Positions 15,884 to 25,289 of a DNA stretch of 64,000 bases are shown piece after piece. Position 1 is the stretch's first letter, and each line of letters opens with the position of its first letter. Origin of the DNA: an uncultured Lachnospiraceae bacterium (GTDB lineage: Bacteria > Bacillota > Clostridia > Lachnospirales > Lachnospiraceae). The stretch lies in contig CAJTRA010000010.1 in the NCBI GenBank assembly GCA_910578345.1, positions 1 to 64,000 of the forward strand, read 5' to 3'. The notes below the pieces were generated by a model that was given only the letters and a program-made list of their open reading frames with translations, did no database searches and was not told the DNA's origin. The position numbers and the translations under genes are program-made.

Positions 15884-18624
15884 CCTTTGAGAAGCTGGGA
15901 AGGCAGGGACTATATTTGATCACGGGGGATACTGGAGCGGGTAAGACATTTCTGTTTGATGCCATTGTGTTCGCGCTATATGGGGAGGCCAGCGGAAACG
16001 CCAGGGAACCATCCATGCTCCGCTCCCACTATGCCAAGCCGGATACGCAGACTTATGTGACGCTTCGCTTTCTCTATCAGGAACGGGAATATGAGGTTAC
16101 AAGAAAGCCAGAATACCAGCGTCCGTCAAAAAGAGGAGGCGGTATGACAGTAAGCCGTGCGGAGGCGGTTCTCTCTTATCCTGATGGTCATATCGTGACA
16201 AAGAGTAAGGATGTGACCAGGGCAGTTGTGGAGCTGCTGGGGATTGACCGTGGACAGTTTACGCAGATTGCCATGATTGCACAGGGGGATTTCCTACGGC
16301 TTCTCTATGCGAAAACGGAGGAACGCAGCGGGATCTTCCGGGAGATCTTTCACACCAGGTTCTACTTGGCCTTACAGGAGCGGTTAAAGAGCGAGACCGG
16401 CATGCTGCGGGCTTCCTGTGAAGAGTATAAGAACAGCATTGAGCAGTACAGGGACGGAATTTTGTGGGAAGAATATAAGCCAGGTATGGCGACTGAGGAG
16501 GAGAGAGAGAAACTCACCACACAGCAGCTGTTGGAAGAGCTGGAGAGTATGCTGGCAGATCAGCGAAAAAGCCAGGAAGCCTTGTCCTGTGACAGAAAGA
16601 AGCTTGACGATGCGATTGAGCAGAATCATCAGATCATCGGTGCGGCAAAGGCAGCAGAAAGAATGCGGGAAGCATTGGAGAAGGCCGCTGCACAGAGCAG
16701 GGAGCTGCAGCCGCAGCTATCTTCGCTGGAGGAGAAACTAAAGCAGCTGCGCGGACGAAAGCCACAGATGGAGACACTGCGGCAGCAGATGCATCTGGAG
16801 GAAGAGAAGCTGCCTGTCTATGAGACAGTTAGACATCTGAAAGAAGAATATGCAAAGAGAACGGAGGAAATCCAACATCGGGAAAAGGAAAGAACAGGAA
16901 AGCGAAAGACGCTGCAGCAGCTCCAGGATACTTATGGACATACGGTAAGGCGGCTGGAAGAACTGCAGGATATTGATATCCAGAAGGTTGAAACAGAGAG
17001 GCAGGTCGAGCGGAAGGAACGCCAGAATGCAGGCTGCCAGGAGACGATCAGACAGGTAGAGGAGATCGGGCGGCTGCAGGAGGAGCTTTCGGTGAGGCAG
17101 CAGACGTATCAGGCGGCGTACAGCAGACAGTTGGAGCAGAAGCAGATCTTCGAGGATCTGCAAAAGCGCTATCTGGACGATCAGGCAGGGGTGCTGGCAC
17201 AGCAGCTTACGGACAAAAATCCCTGTCCTGTGTGCGGTTCCTGTAGTCATCCGAAGAAAGCCGTAAGACAGGCCAATGCACCGGATCAGAATAGGGTCGA
17301 ACAGGCGAAAGCGCGCTGGGAACAGGAAAATGCAGCTATGCGGCAGGCCAGCGAGGCGGCAGGCCGTGTCAAAGGAACCCTGGACGGCTTGCTGAAGATC
17401 CTGAGAGGGAAACTGACGACAGATAAAATCGGGGAAGAGGAATCAGGATCCTTCCGGCAGGAGTGGATGGCAGAGTCCGGGCTGCAGGAGGCCTTAAGCT
17501 GGCTGAAGGAACAACAAAAAGAGAATCAGGCGCAGCTTAAGGCGCAGCGAAAAAAGCTTGAGCAGTTTGAAAAACTGCAGGAAGAGCGGGAGAGGCAGAA
17601 GACCGTGAAACGCAGCCTGGAGACAGAGATGGAAGAAGCGGTGCGGCATGATCGGGAAGCGGAGGAACAGATTGCGGCTTTACAGAAAGAGCAGGAGCAG
17701 TTATCCGGCAGGATGAAAGAACAGGAGAAGATGCTGCCTTATGCGAAGCGGGAAGAGGCGCTTGCCCAGATCGAACAGAAACGCAGGCAGATCGTAGAAT
17801 ATGAGCAGACATTGGAGCAGACGGAGCAGGATTTTCAGGAGATGGAGAAGGCCTATCGGGATGCCATGCAAAGAAGAGAGACACTATCCGGGCAGCTTGA
17901 GAAGGGGGCGCCGGATCAGGAAGTGGACGCGGTCTATGTAGAGCAGGAACGACTGCAGCAGATCCGGGAGGAGAAAGAAGAACAGTATCAGGAACTGCTG
18001 CACCGCCATGAGACTGACCGCAGGATAAAAGAGGCGATTGCAAAGCAGCATACAGATCTGCAGCATACCGAACAGCGCTATCGTATGATCGGAGAATTGT
18101 CGGCGACGTTTAACGGCGCACTTACCGGTAAGGACAAAGTCATGCTGGAAACATATGTACAGATGCAGTACTTTGACAGGATCCTCCAGAGAGCCAACAC
18201 CCGCTTTATGGTGATGTCGTCGGGCCAATACGAACTGAAACGCCGGGTGCAGGCGGAGAACCAGAAGAAACAGAGCGGATTGGAACTGGATGTGACGGAC
18301 CACTATAATGGCACGGTAAGAAGTGTCAAGACACTTTCCGGCGGGGAAGCTTTTCTGGCCTCCCTGTCCCTGGCGCTGGGATTATCGGACGAGATCCAGT
18401 CGATATCCGGTGGGATTGCCTTAGATACGATGTTTGTGGATGAAGGGTTTGGTTCTTTGGATGCAGAATCGTTAGGACAGGCAATACGGGTTTTGCAGGG
18501 ATTGACGCAGGGCAGGCGGCTGGTAGGCATCATCTCACATGTCGGTGAACTGCAGGAACGCATCGACAGGAAACTGATCGTCACGAAATCTGTGGAAGGC
18601 AGCCAGGTCAAACTCGTCCTTTAA
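15823..18624 (+). CDS. sbcC: Exonuclease SbcC (Rad50-type ATPase subunit)
   Basis: A 933-residue SMC-like ATPase. Walker A GDTGAGKT is at about residues 35-42. Two long glutamine- and glutamate-rich coiled-coil arms flank a zinc hook, NPCPVCGSCSHP, with C468 and C471 as the hook pair. The C-terminal signature LSGGEAFLASL and Walker B DTMFVDEGFGSLD complete the ATP site. It pairs with SbcD for DNA end processing. The start follows AAGGAGGGGACGCC, located inside sbcD. The length is in the normal range for Firmicutes SbcC. Confidence 0.95.
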   Translation: MQPLLLTMSAFGPYAGETEVAFEKLGRQGLYLITGDTGAGKTFLFDAIVFALYGEASGNAREPSMLRSHYAKPDTQTYVTLRFLYQEREYEVTRKPEYQRPSKRGGGMTVSRAEAVLSYPDGHIVTKSKDVTRAVVELLGIDRGQFTQIAMIAQGDFLRLLYAKTEERSGIFREIFHTRFYLALQERLKSETGMLRASCEEYKNSIEQYRDGILWEEYKPGMATEEEREKLTTQQLLEELESMLADQRKSQEALSCDRKKLDDAIEQNHQIIGAAKAAERMREALEKAAAQSRELQPQLSSLEEKLKQLRGRKPQMETLRQQMHLEEEKLPVYETVRHLKEEYAKRTEEIQHREKERTGKRKTLQQLQDTYGHTVRRLEELQDIDIQKVETERQVERKERQNAGCQETIRQVEEIGRLQEELSVRQQTYQAAYSRQLEQKQIFEDLQKRYLDDQAGVLAQQLTDKNPCPVCGSCSHPKKAVRQANAPDQNRVEQAKARWEQENAAMRQASEAAGRVKGTLDGLLKILRGKLTTDKIGEEESGSFRQEWMAESGLQEALSWLKEQQKENQAQLKAQRKKLEQFEKLQEERERQKTVKRSLETEMEEAVRHDREAEEQIAALQKEQEQLSGRMKEQEKMLPYAKREEALAQIEQKRRQIVEYEQTLEQTEQDFQEMEKAYRDAMQRRETLSGQLEKGAPDQEVDAVYVEQERLQQIREEKEEQYQELLHRHETDRRIKEAIAKQHTDLQHTEQRYRMIGELSATFNGALTGKDKVMLETYVQMQYFDRILQRANTRFMVMSSGQYELKRRVQAENQKKQSGLELDVTDHYNGTVRSVKTLSGGEAFLASLSLALGLSDEIQSISGGIALDTMFVDEGFGSLDAESLGQAIRVLQGLTQGRRLVGIISHVGELQERIDRKLIVTKSVEGSQVKLVL

Positions 18625-18707
18625 GGGAACTGTCAGCGTTTGGTATTTGCTAACTGGTCTATTATGTGATAAGATACTCTAATGGATTTAAAGTGAGGAG
18701 TGATGCT

Positions 18708-19430
18708 ATGCTGGAATTAAAAGGAATCTGTTATTCTGCGGAAGACGAGAGCAGAGAGACAGAGATTTTGAAAGATATCAATGTGACGATCGACGACAGA
18801 TTTATCGCAGTGACAGGCCCCAATGGCAGCGGGAAATCCACCTTGGCCAAGATCATCGCCGGAATTCTTATGCCCACTGCCGGCCGGATTCTGCTGGATG
18901 GTGAGGACATTACGGATCTGTCAATTACGGAGCGCGCCAACAAGGGAATCAGCTTTGCCTTTCAGCAGCCGGTCCGGTTTAAGGGGATTACGGTAAGGGA
19001 ACTTCTGTCCATTGCGGCAGGGAAGAAGGCCAGTATGACGGAAATCTGTGAGATGCTCTCGGAAGTCGGTCTGTGTGCCAGAGATTATGTTAACCGCGAG
19101 GTCAATGGTTCGCTGTCCGGTGGAGAATTGAAGCGGATCGAGATCGCCATGATCATGGCACGCGGCACGAAGGTGTCTATTTTTGACGAACCGGAAGCTG
19201 GAATTGATCTGTGGAGCTTCCAGAATCTGATCCATGTGTTTGAGAAAATGCATGAGGAGATTCACGGTTCTATTCTGATCATCTCCCATCAGGAGCGTAT
19301 TTTGAATATTGCCGACAGAATTATCTTGCTGACAGACGGTCAGATTAAGAAAGTGGGAAGCAAGGAGGAAGTCATGCCGCTGCTTCTCGGCGCCGGTGCA
19401 CATTGTAAGACATTGACCGATAAATTATAG
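18708..19430 (+). CDS. SufC-like ATPase for Fe-S cluster assembly
   Basis: A 240-residue ABC ATPase with Walker A GPNGSGKST (about residues 38-46), the signature LSGGELKR, Walker B SIFDEPEAGID and H-loop ISHQE. The wording around the signature and the D-loop (EAGIDLW) resembles the SufC branch rather than transporters. A SufB/SufD-type scaffold gene follows 20 bases later. No membrane partner is present. The start at 18708 follows GTGAGGAGTGATGCT. Weak -35/-10-like sequences lie just upstream (about 18640-18680), so the Suf-lipid gene set may have its own promoter. Confidence 0.85.
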   Translation: MLELKGICYSAEDESRETEILKDINVTIDDRFIAVTGPNGSGKSTLAKIIAGILMPTAGRILLDGEDITDLSITERANKGISFAFQQPVRFKGITVRELLSIAAGKKASMTEICEMLSEVGLCARDYVNREVNGSLSGGELKRIEIAMIMARGTKVSIFDEPEAGIDLWSFQNLIHVFEKMHEEIHGSILIISHQERILNIADRIILLTDGQIKKVGSKEEVMPLLLGAGAHCKTLTDKL

Positions 19431-19450
19431 AAAGAGGAGGTATCTACCAG

Positions 19451-20368
19451 ATGGACGTGATTCAACAGAGCCTGTTAGAACAGGTCGCAGGATTGCATGA
19501 GATACCTGCGGGCGCCTATAATATCCGTGCCAACGGACAGATGGCGGCCAGAAATACGACAGCCAATATCGATATTATTACGAAAGAAGACCGCTCCGGC
19601 ATCGATATCCGGATCAGGCCGGGGACAAAGTCTGAGAGTGTACACATCCCGGTGGTGCTCAGCCAGAGTGGACTGAAGGAGAGCGTGTACAATGATTTCT
19701 TCATAGGAGAAGATGCGGATGTAACGATTATCGCAGGCTGCGGGATTCATAATGGCGGCGACAGCGCCTCCGAGCATTCCGGCATTCACAGGTTTTTTGT
19801 GGAGAAGAATGCCAAAGTGAAATATGTGGAGAAACATTACGGAAGCGGGGATGGAAATGGCGAGCGGATCATGAATCCGACGACAGAGATCCATTTGGCG
19901 CAGGGAGCGTCGCTGGAGATGGATACGGTTCAGATCAAGGGAATTGATTCCACCAGGCGCATCACGAAGGCGGAGGTGGCGCAGGGAGCATCGTTAATCA
20001 TCCGGGAGAAGATCATGACCCATGGCAGGCAGTATGCGGAGACAGACTTCCAGGTGGACATGAACGGAGATGATTCCAGTGTCAATTTGATCTCACGTTC
20101 GGTGGCCAAAGAGCATTCCAGACAGCTTTTCAAGAGCCAGATCATAGGAAACGGCAAATGCCAGGGGCACAGCGAGTGCGACGCCATCATCATGGATGAA
20201 GCCAGTGTCAGCGCGGTCCCGGAATTGACAGCCAACAATATTGACGCTAATTTGATCCATGAGGCAGCGATCGGCAAGATTGCCGGTGAACAGCTTATGA
20301 AGCTTATGACGCTGGGACTGACAGAGAAGGAAGCTGAGGAACAGATCGTAAATGGATTTTTGAAATGA
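19451..20368 (+). CDS. SufB/SufD-family Fe-S cluster scaffold
   Basis: A 305-residue beta-helix protein of the SufB/SufD family, shorter than classical SufB (about 470 residues). Recognisable family stretches include VEKNAKVKYVEKHYG, RSVAKEHSRQLFKSQIIG and HSECDAIIMDEASVSAVPELTANN near the C terminus. Paired with the SufC-like ATPase it forms a minimal two-gene Suf-type system; no cysteine desulfurase or SufU lies in this window. The ribosome binding site is AGAGGAGGTATCTACC. The stop overlaps the start of the cardiolipin synthase gene by four bases. Confidence 0.87.
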   Translation: MDVIQQSLLEQVAGLHEIPAGAYNIRANGQMAARNTTANIDIITKEDRSGIDIRIRPGTKSESVHIPVVLSQSGLKESVYNDFFIGEDADVTIIAGCGIHNGGDSASEHSGIHRFFVEKNAKVKYVEKHYGSGDGNGERIMNPTTEIHLAQGASLEMDTVQIKGIDSTRRITKAEVAQGASLIIREKIMTHGRQYAETDFQVDMNGDDSSVNLISRSVAKEHSRQLFKSQIIGNGKCQGHSECDAIIMDEASVSAVPELTANNIDANLIHEAAIGKIAGEQLMKLMTLGLTEKEAEEQIVNGFLK

Positions 20369-21897
20369 GAAAGATATTGCATTATGCTTTAAACAGACTG
20401 GTGATCACGGCGCTTATCGTACTGATGCAGGTAGCGTTCTTCGTATTGGAGATCGTTGTGTGGGGCAATTATTATGTGGAGATCGCTGCGGTTCTCCGTC
20501 TGATCAGTTTTGGCGTTATCATTGCGCTGATTTTGAAACAGGGGAATCCTGCTGTGAAAATGGCCTGGATTGTGCCGATTCTTGTCTTTCCGCTGCTTGG
20601 CGGGGTGATGTATTTGGCGTTCGGTTATGTTTTCAGGCCCAAGAAACTCTACCTGGCGATGCGACAGACAGGGGAACTGGTAAGAGAGACGTTGAAGCAG
20701 GATAAGCTGGTCATGGCCAGACTGCGGGAGCGGAGTCCCCGTATCGCCAATCAGAGCGCCTATATTCTGCGCTATGCCGGTATGCCGGTATGGAACCATA
20801 CGAGTGCAGTCTATTATTCCGACGGACTTCCCTGGTGGAGGCAGCTTCTGGAAGATTTAGAACAGGCAGAACATTTTATTTTCCTGGAGTTTTTTATTCT
20901 GGGAGAAGGTGTTATGTGGAATACCGTATTGGAGATCTTAGAGCGGAAAGTAAAGGCCGGTGTGGAAGTCAGATTAATCTATGATGATGTGGGAAGTGTC
21001 TTTCTCTTACCAAAGGATTACCACATCATGATGGAGCGGAAAGGAATCCGGTGTGTCGCTTTTAACAGACTGGTTCCGTTTCTGGCGCTGGTGCTCAACA
21101 ACAGGGATCACAGAAAAATCGTGGTGATCGACGGAAAGGTAGGGTATACCGGCGGCATCAATATGGCGGATGAGTATATCAATTATACCCATCCTCACGG
21201 CGATCACTGGAAAGACGCCGGTATCCGCATTGAGGGGGATGCGGTGTGGAATTTCACGGTCATGTTCCTGCAGATGTGGAATATGGCCACACATACGGAG
21301 GATGATTACAGCAACTACCGGTATCACTATACGGACAAGCCGGATCTTGCGGGTTATGTGCAGCCGTATATGGATACGCCGTTGGATGATGAGACGGTGG
21401 GAGAGAATGTCTATCTGAATATCATCGGGGCTGCCAGGCAGTATGTCTATATCTATACGCCTTATCTGGTCACAGATAACGAGATGGTCACAGCCTTGAA
21501 GCTGGCAGCGAAACGTGGTGTGGATGTGCGCATTGTGACGCCTGGAACGCCGGACAAGAAGACGATCTACTGGCTGACGCAGTCCAATTATCAGAATCTG
21601 ATTGAGGCAGGAGTCAGAATCTACCAGTATACGCCGGGATTTCTCCATTCGAAATGTGTTCTCTGTGACGATGAGGCGGCGACAGTCGGTACGATTAACT
21701 TTGATTACAGAAGTTTCTATCACCATTTTGAGTGCGGTGTGTTTCTGTACCAGGCGGATATGATCAGAGAGTTGAAGAAGGATATGGAAGAGACATTTGC
21801 GGTATCAGAGCAGATCACACTGGAATGGTGCAGGAAGAAGTTTGTCAAGACCAATGTGATCGGCCCCTTCTTAAAGCTGTTTTCGCCTTTATTATAA
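20365..21897 (+). CDS. cls: Cardiolipin synthase
   Basis: A 510-residue phospholipase D-superfamily enzyme that joins two phosphatidylglycerols into cardiolipin in the membrane. Two N-terminal membrane segments (within residues 8-75) are followed by two HKD motifs, HRKIVVID and HSKCVLCDD, each with the downstream G-T/G-x-N-x-D element (GGINMADEY; GTINFDYRS). Its ATG overlaps the TGA of the SufB-like gene, so it is co-translated with an Fe-S gene, which is not an obvious functional link. A lipid acyltransferase gene follows. Confidence 0.93.
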   Translation: MRKILHYALNRLVITALIVLMQVAFFVLEIVVWGNYYVEIAAVLRLISFGVIIALILKQGNPAVKMAWIVPILVFPLLGGVMYLAFGYVFRPKKLYLAMRQTGELVRETLKQDKLVMARLRERSPRIANQSAYILRYAGMPVWNHTSAVYYSDGLPWWRQLLEDLEQAEHFIFLEFFILGEGVMWNTVLEILERKVKAGVEVRLIYDDVGSVFLLPKDYHIMMERKGIRCVAFNRLVPFLALVLNNRDHRKIVVIDGKVGYTGGINMADEYINYTHPHGDHWKDAGIRIEGDAVWNFTVMFLQMWNMATHTEDDYSNYRYHYTDKPDLAGYVQPYMDTPLDDETVGENVYLNIIGAARQYVYIYTPYLVTDNEMVTALKLAAKRGVDVRIVTPGTPDKKTIYWLTQSNYQNLIEAGVRIYQYTPGFLHSKCVLCDDEAATVGTINFDYRSFYHHFECGVFLYQADMIRELKKDMEETFAVSEQITLEWCRKKFVKTNVIGPFLKLFSPLL

Positions 21898-21927
21898 ATT
21901 TTAAGCAATACAAAAGTGGAGAGAGTT

Positions 21928-22644
21928 ATGTTACGTTTTATTCAGGTCATTGTCTGCAATCTGCCCAGGGTCTATATGATTCCCAAAATGGCATATAAGG
22001 CCAGACACAACGAGAAATATTCGGAAGAAGAGTGTTACCGGTATGCACAGCTTGCGATCCGGCGGATGATGAAAGCAGGACATATTTCCACGCAGAAATA
22101 TGGTACGGAGTATCTTCCCGAAGAAGGCGGCTATATGATGTTTCCGAATCATCAGGGGAAATACGATGCGCTTGGTATTATGTATGCCCATGAGAAGCCC
22201 TGTTCGGTGGTGATCGATGATGCCAAATCCCATGGGATCTTAGTCAAACAGTTTATTGACCTGGTGCATGGGAAAAGGCTTATCAAAGACGATTTGAGAC
22301 AGTCAGTTGCGATCATCAGGGAACTGGCGGAGGATACGAAGAAAGGGCGCAGATTTATTATTTTTCCGGAAGGCGGTTATTACAAGAACCATAATACGGT
22401 AGGGGAATTCAAAGCGGGCAGTTTTAAGAGCGCCGTGAAAGCAAAAGTTCCTATCATTCCGGTGGCACTGATTGATTCCTACAGGGCATTCGAGGAATGG
22501 TCCTTGAAGCCTGTGGTGACGCAGGTGCATTTTCTGAAGGCCATTCCTTATGATGAGTACAAGAACATGTCAACGGCAGAGATTGCCAGTATGGTGCGGG
22601 ACAGGATTGTATGTACGATCCAGGAAGTCTTAAGTCCGGCTTAA
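21928..22644 (+). CDS. plsC: 1-acyl-glycerol-3-phosphate acyltransferase (PlsC-type)
   Basis: A 238-residue membrane-associated acyltransferase. Motif I is NHQGKYD (H-x4-D, catalytic) and motif III is FPEGGYYK, as in PlsC/LPLAT enzymes that make phosphatidic acid. The start at 21928 follows GTGGAGAGAGTT; the in-frame GTG at 21916 is inside that site. It lies 30 bases after cardiolipin synthase, forming a phospholipid pair. A strong bidirectional terminator follows. Confidence 0.88.
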   Translation: MLRFIQVIVCNLPRVYMIPKMAYKARHNEKYSEEECYRYAQLAIRRMMKAGHISTQKYGTEYLPEEGGYMMFPNHQGKYDALGIMYAHEKPCSVVIDDAKSHGILVKQFIDLVHGKRLIKDDLRQSVAIIRELAEDTKKGRRFIIFPEGGYYKNHNTVGEFKAGSFKSAVKAKVPIIPVALIDSYRAFEEWSLKPVVTQVHFLKAIPYDEYKNMSTAEIASMVRDRIVCTIQEVLSPA

Positions 22645-22688
22645 AAAGGTGCATCCGCGTGAGAAATTGTCACGGGGCTGCACCTTTT
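22644..22688 (+). terminator. Bidirectional intrinsic terminator between convergent genes
   Basis: AAAAGGTGCA (22644-22653) pairs perfectly with TGCACCTTTT (22679-22688), and an inner CGTGA/TCACG stem sits inside. T-runs follow on both strands, serving plsC on plus and tmcAL on minus. Confidence 0.85.
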
Positions 22689-22696
22689 CTTTTCCT

Positions 22697-23938
22697 TTAG
22701 ATTTTAAGAACCTGTCTGGTGTATTCATTGCCATCGTAAGGAGTGTAGGGAAACTTGTTCCGCACCAGACTCTGGTAGATCTGACTCACGTAGATATCTT
22801 TTGCCAGCATCTTATGACCGTTCTCAGACAGCAGACCGTCTGCATCGGACAGCCTGGTCAGAAGCGGTATGCTGCTCTGCGCCTTGATTGCGGTGAGCAG
22901 TGCAGTGGCATCCTGACGGAAACCGAGGACACGCGCGTAATAGACATAATCCTCTGCCTGGAATGTGAGCAGGTCTTCCCGGTCGATTCTGAGAAGAATA
23001 TGCATCAGACTCCTGGAGATACGGGTGTAGGTGCGGTTTTTTGTCTTTAACTTCTCACAGAAATCCGTAAAGTTGCGGTAGGAAGGCAGCAGATTCGTGA
23101 TGCGGTCTGACAGATCCTGATCGATATCCGGATGTCTTGTATAGCCGTAAGCATATTCCGACAAAAGCTGGTAATGCAGCGGCAGGGAGAAGTCGTTGGT
23201 ATGGACAGGGCAGGATCGGCCAAACTGTGCTGCCAGCAGTTCATAGGCCACAGGCGGCATCAGACTCTTCACTTCGTTGAGATCACCGGCCGTATCGATG
23301 GCCTCCCGGATCGCCAGAGCAGAACAGTAGGTGTTTAGCAGGCTGGCATCATGATAGGCGCTTCCGGCTCTGTGGGTTGTGTAAGGTTTGATACTGCTGT
23401 TTCTTCTGGAAAGCGCCTTGCAGTACTCGATCCCAAGAATATTGTTGGAGGTCGCCAGTATGTGCATATGAGGGGTCAGATGCGGTGCGCTGGCGTGAAG
23501 CGCAGCATTTCTTGCAGTCGGATAAGTTTGGCCCATGCGCAGATATCTGTCGAGTACGCCTTTGAAAACGTCGTCTTCAGACATCAGGCGTGCGGCAAAT
23601 TCTGAAAGAAGAGAGATATCTCCGCATTCGCTGCCAAAACAGAGGGCATCGGTGATCCCCAGTCTGTCTAACAGGGCTACGGCTCCGGAAGCGAAATATT
23701 CTGCGCTTCCGAGTGCATAGTAAGCAGGCAGTTCCAGCACAAGGTCAGCGCCATTTCGAAGGGCGGCTTCCGTTCTGACATATTTATCTGCCAGAGCAGG
23801 CGCGCCGCGCTGTACGAAATCTCCGCACATGGCGATGATACAGTAGTCTGCACCGGTCATTTCTTTTGCTTTAGCGATCTGATAGGCATGTCCATTGTGG
23901 AATGGATTGTATTCCGCGATAATACCCACTGTTTTCAT
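22697..23938 (-). CDS. tmcAL: tRNA(Met) cytidine acetate ligase TmcAL
   Basis: A 413-residue enzyme that uses acetate and ATP to make N4-acetylcytidine at the wobble base of elongator tRNA-Met. The N terminus GIIAEYNPFHNGH holds the HxGH nucleotidyl-transfer motif, followed by CGDFVQRGAPAL and GADLVLELPAYYA, all hallmarks of this family (formerly YlbM, nucleotidyltransferase). AAAGGGGT precedes the start. It faces pta across 286 bases; its acetate requirement makes that neighbour interesting, but a functional link is only inferred. Confidence 0.93.
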   Translation of the reverse strand: MKTVGIIAEYNPFHNGHAYQIAKAKEMTGADYCIIAMCGDFVQRGAPALADKYVRTEAALRNGADLVLELPAYYALGSAEYFASGAVALLDRLGITDALCFGSECGDISLLSEFAARLMSEDDVFKGVLDRYLRMGQTYPTARNAALHASAPHLTPHMHILATSNNILGIEYCKALSRRNSSIKPYTTHRAGSAYHDASLLNTYCSALAIREAIDTAGDLNEVKSLMPPVAYELLAAQFGRSCPVHTNDFSLPLHYQLLSEYAYGYTRHPDIDQDLSDRITNLLPSYRNFTDFCEKLKTKNRTYTRISRSLMHILLRIDREDLLTFQAEDYVYYARVLGFRQDATALLTAIKAQSSIPLLTRLSDADGLLSENGHKMLAKDIYVSQIYQSLVRNKFPYTPYDGNEYTRQVLKI

Positions 23939-24113
23939 AGTTGTTTACCCCTTTTACTTGCGAAAGCATTCCTGTGAGTTCCCCTGTGATATCGTTTACG
24001 ATAAGTTTCTGTTACTTATAGTTTATCACAAAAAAAACATTTTGCACGTTGTTTCTGCCAAAAGATACCATAAATTTGCACTGTAAATTTGCCGGTGAAA
24101 ACAAGTAATTGTA

Positions 24114-24127
24114 TCTTGTATACAAGA
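24114..24127 (+). promoter_or_regulatory. 14-bp perfect palindrome overlapping the pta promoter
   Basis: TCTTGTATACAAGA is a perfect palindrome covering the -35 region. Its core CTTGTATACAAG matches the core of the operator known for B. subtilis GntR (ATACTTGTATACAAGTAT). It is a likely binding site for a GntR-type repressor not encoded in this window. Confidence 0.6.
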
Positions 24128-24144
24128 GGCTCTTTCGGTATAAT
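24116..24144 (+). promoter_or_regulatory. Probable pta promoter
   Basis: TTGTAT (24116-24121), a 17-base spacer and a consensus TATAAT (24139-24144). The -35 box is weak, consistent with regulation through the overlapping palindrome. A further GACATCA/TGATGTC dyad (24155-24176) lies in the leader. Confidence 0.6.
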
Positions 24145-24224
24145 GATAGCAAATGACATCATACATTTCTGATGTCGTTACCGATATGCAAAATGGAGGA
24201 AAGGGTATACAAGGAGGGGATACT

Positions 24225-25226
24225 ATGTCTTATATTGATTTAATGAAAGAAAAGGCGCGGAGTGATAAAAAAACGATCGTGTTGCCGGAGACCAATGATA
24301 AGAGAACGCTGATCGCGGCGGCCAATATTCTCAAGGAAGAGATCGCCGATATCATCATGATCGGCAATGAAGAGAAGATCATGGATGGTGCAGGATGGCT
24401 GGAGGTGGAACTTGACGGCGTTACCATCGTGGATCCAGAGAAATCAGATAAATTGGACGGGTATGTGAACATTCTGTATGAAACGAGAAAGAATAAGGGA
24501 ATGACTTCTGAGAGAGCCCGTGAAATCCTCTTGAGTGATTATCTGACTTTTGGCGTTGTCATGGTCAAGGCCAACGACGCGGACGGTATGGTGGCCGGCG
24601 CCTGTCATGCGACGGCAGACACTTTGAGACCGGCGCTGCAGATCCTTAAGACGGCGCCTGGAGTTAAGCTTGTATCCGGCTTTTTCATTTTGGATGTGCC
24701 GGACTGTACTTTCGGAGAAAAGGGGACATTCCTGTTTGCAGACTGTGGATTGAACCAGGATCCTACGGCAGAGGAGCTGGCGGCGATCGCAGACAGTTCT
24801 GCCAAGAGTTTCAAGAGCCTCGTGGGGGTCAAGCCGATCATTGCCATGCTGTCCCATTCTACGAAAGGAAGCGCGAAACATCCGCTGGTAGATAAGATGG
24901 TGGAGGCGACCAGGATCGCACACGAGCAATATCCGCATTTGTGTATTGACGGTGAGCTGCAGTCGGATGCGGCTTTGGTGCCTCAGGTGGCGAAATCCAA
25001 AGCGCCGGGCAGTGAGGTCGCCGGGAAAGCGAATGTCTTGATTTTCCCGAATTTGGACTGCGGCAATATCGGCTATAAACTGGTACAGCGTCTTGGCAAG
25101 GCAGAGGCTTACGGCCCTATGCTGCAAGGGATCGCAAAACCGGTCAACGATCTCTCCAGAGGCTGTTCCTGGCAGGATATCGTCGGCGTGGTAGCGCTCA
25201 CAGCAGTGCAGGCACAACTGGCATAA
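24225..25226 (+). CDS. pta: Phosphate acetyltransferase
   Basis: A 333-residue short-form phosphotransacetylase converting acetyl-CoA and phosphate to acetyl phosphate and CoA in mixed-acid fermentation. Family signatures include KKTIVLPETNDKRTLIAA at the start, MVAGACHATADTLRPALQI, MLSHSTKGSAKHP and NVLIFPNLDCGNIGYKLVQRL. The start at 24225 follows CAAGGAGGGGATACT. In related genomes acetate kinase (ackA) often follows directly; here yceD follows instead after only 63 bases that contain its own promoter. Confidence 0.95.
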   Translation: MSYIDLMKEKARSDKKTIVLPETNDKRTLIAAANILKEEIADIIMIGNEEKIMDGAGWLEVELDGVTIVDPEKSDKLDGYVNILYETRKNKGMTSERAREILLSDYLTFGVVMVKANDADGMVAGACHATADTLRPALQILKTAPGVKLVSGFFILDVPDCTFGEKGTFLFADCGLNQDPTAEELAAIADSSAKSFKSLVGVKPIIAMLSHSTKGSAKHPLVDKMVEATRIAHEQYPHLCIDGELQSDAALVPQVAKSKAPGSEVAGKANVLIFPNLDCGNIGYKLVQRLGKAEAYGPMLQGIAKPVNDLSRGCSWQDIVGVVALTAVQAQLA

Positions 25227-25234
25227 ATTTAATA

Positions 25235-25263
25235 TTGACAAACCAGGACCACATGGGTATAAT
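25235..25263 (+). promoter_or_regulatory. Perfect consensus promoter for yceD-rpmF
   Basis: TTGACA (25235-25240), 17 bases, TATAAT (25258-25263): an exact sigma-A consensus, starting eight bases after the pta stop. It uncouples the ribosomal-protein pair from pta. Confidence 0.85.
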
Positions 25264-25289
25264 GGTTTGAGTGTGGATAGGAGTCAACT

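Noticed and set aside
21007..21726. Minus-strand frame (239 codons) inside cardiolipin synthase
   Set aside because: Antisense to HKD-motif sequence; isoleucine/histidine/arginine-rich without domain resemblance.
24444..25241. Minus-strand frame (265 codons) across pta
   Set aside because: Antisense to a well-conserved enzyme, with no recognisable domain or start signal.
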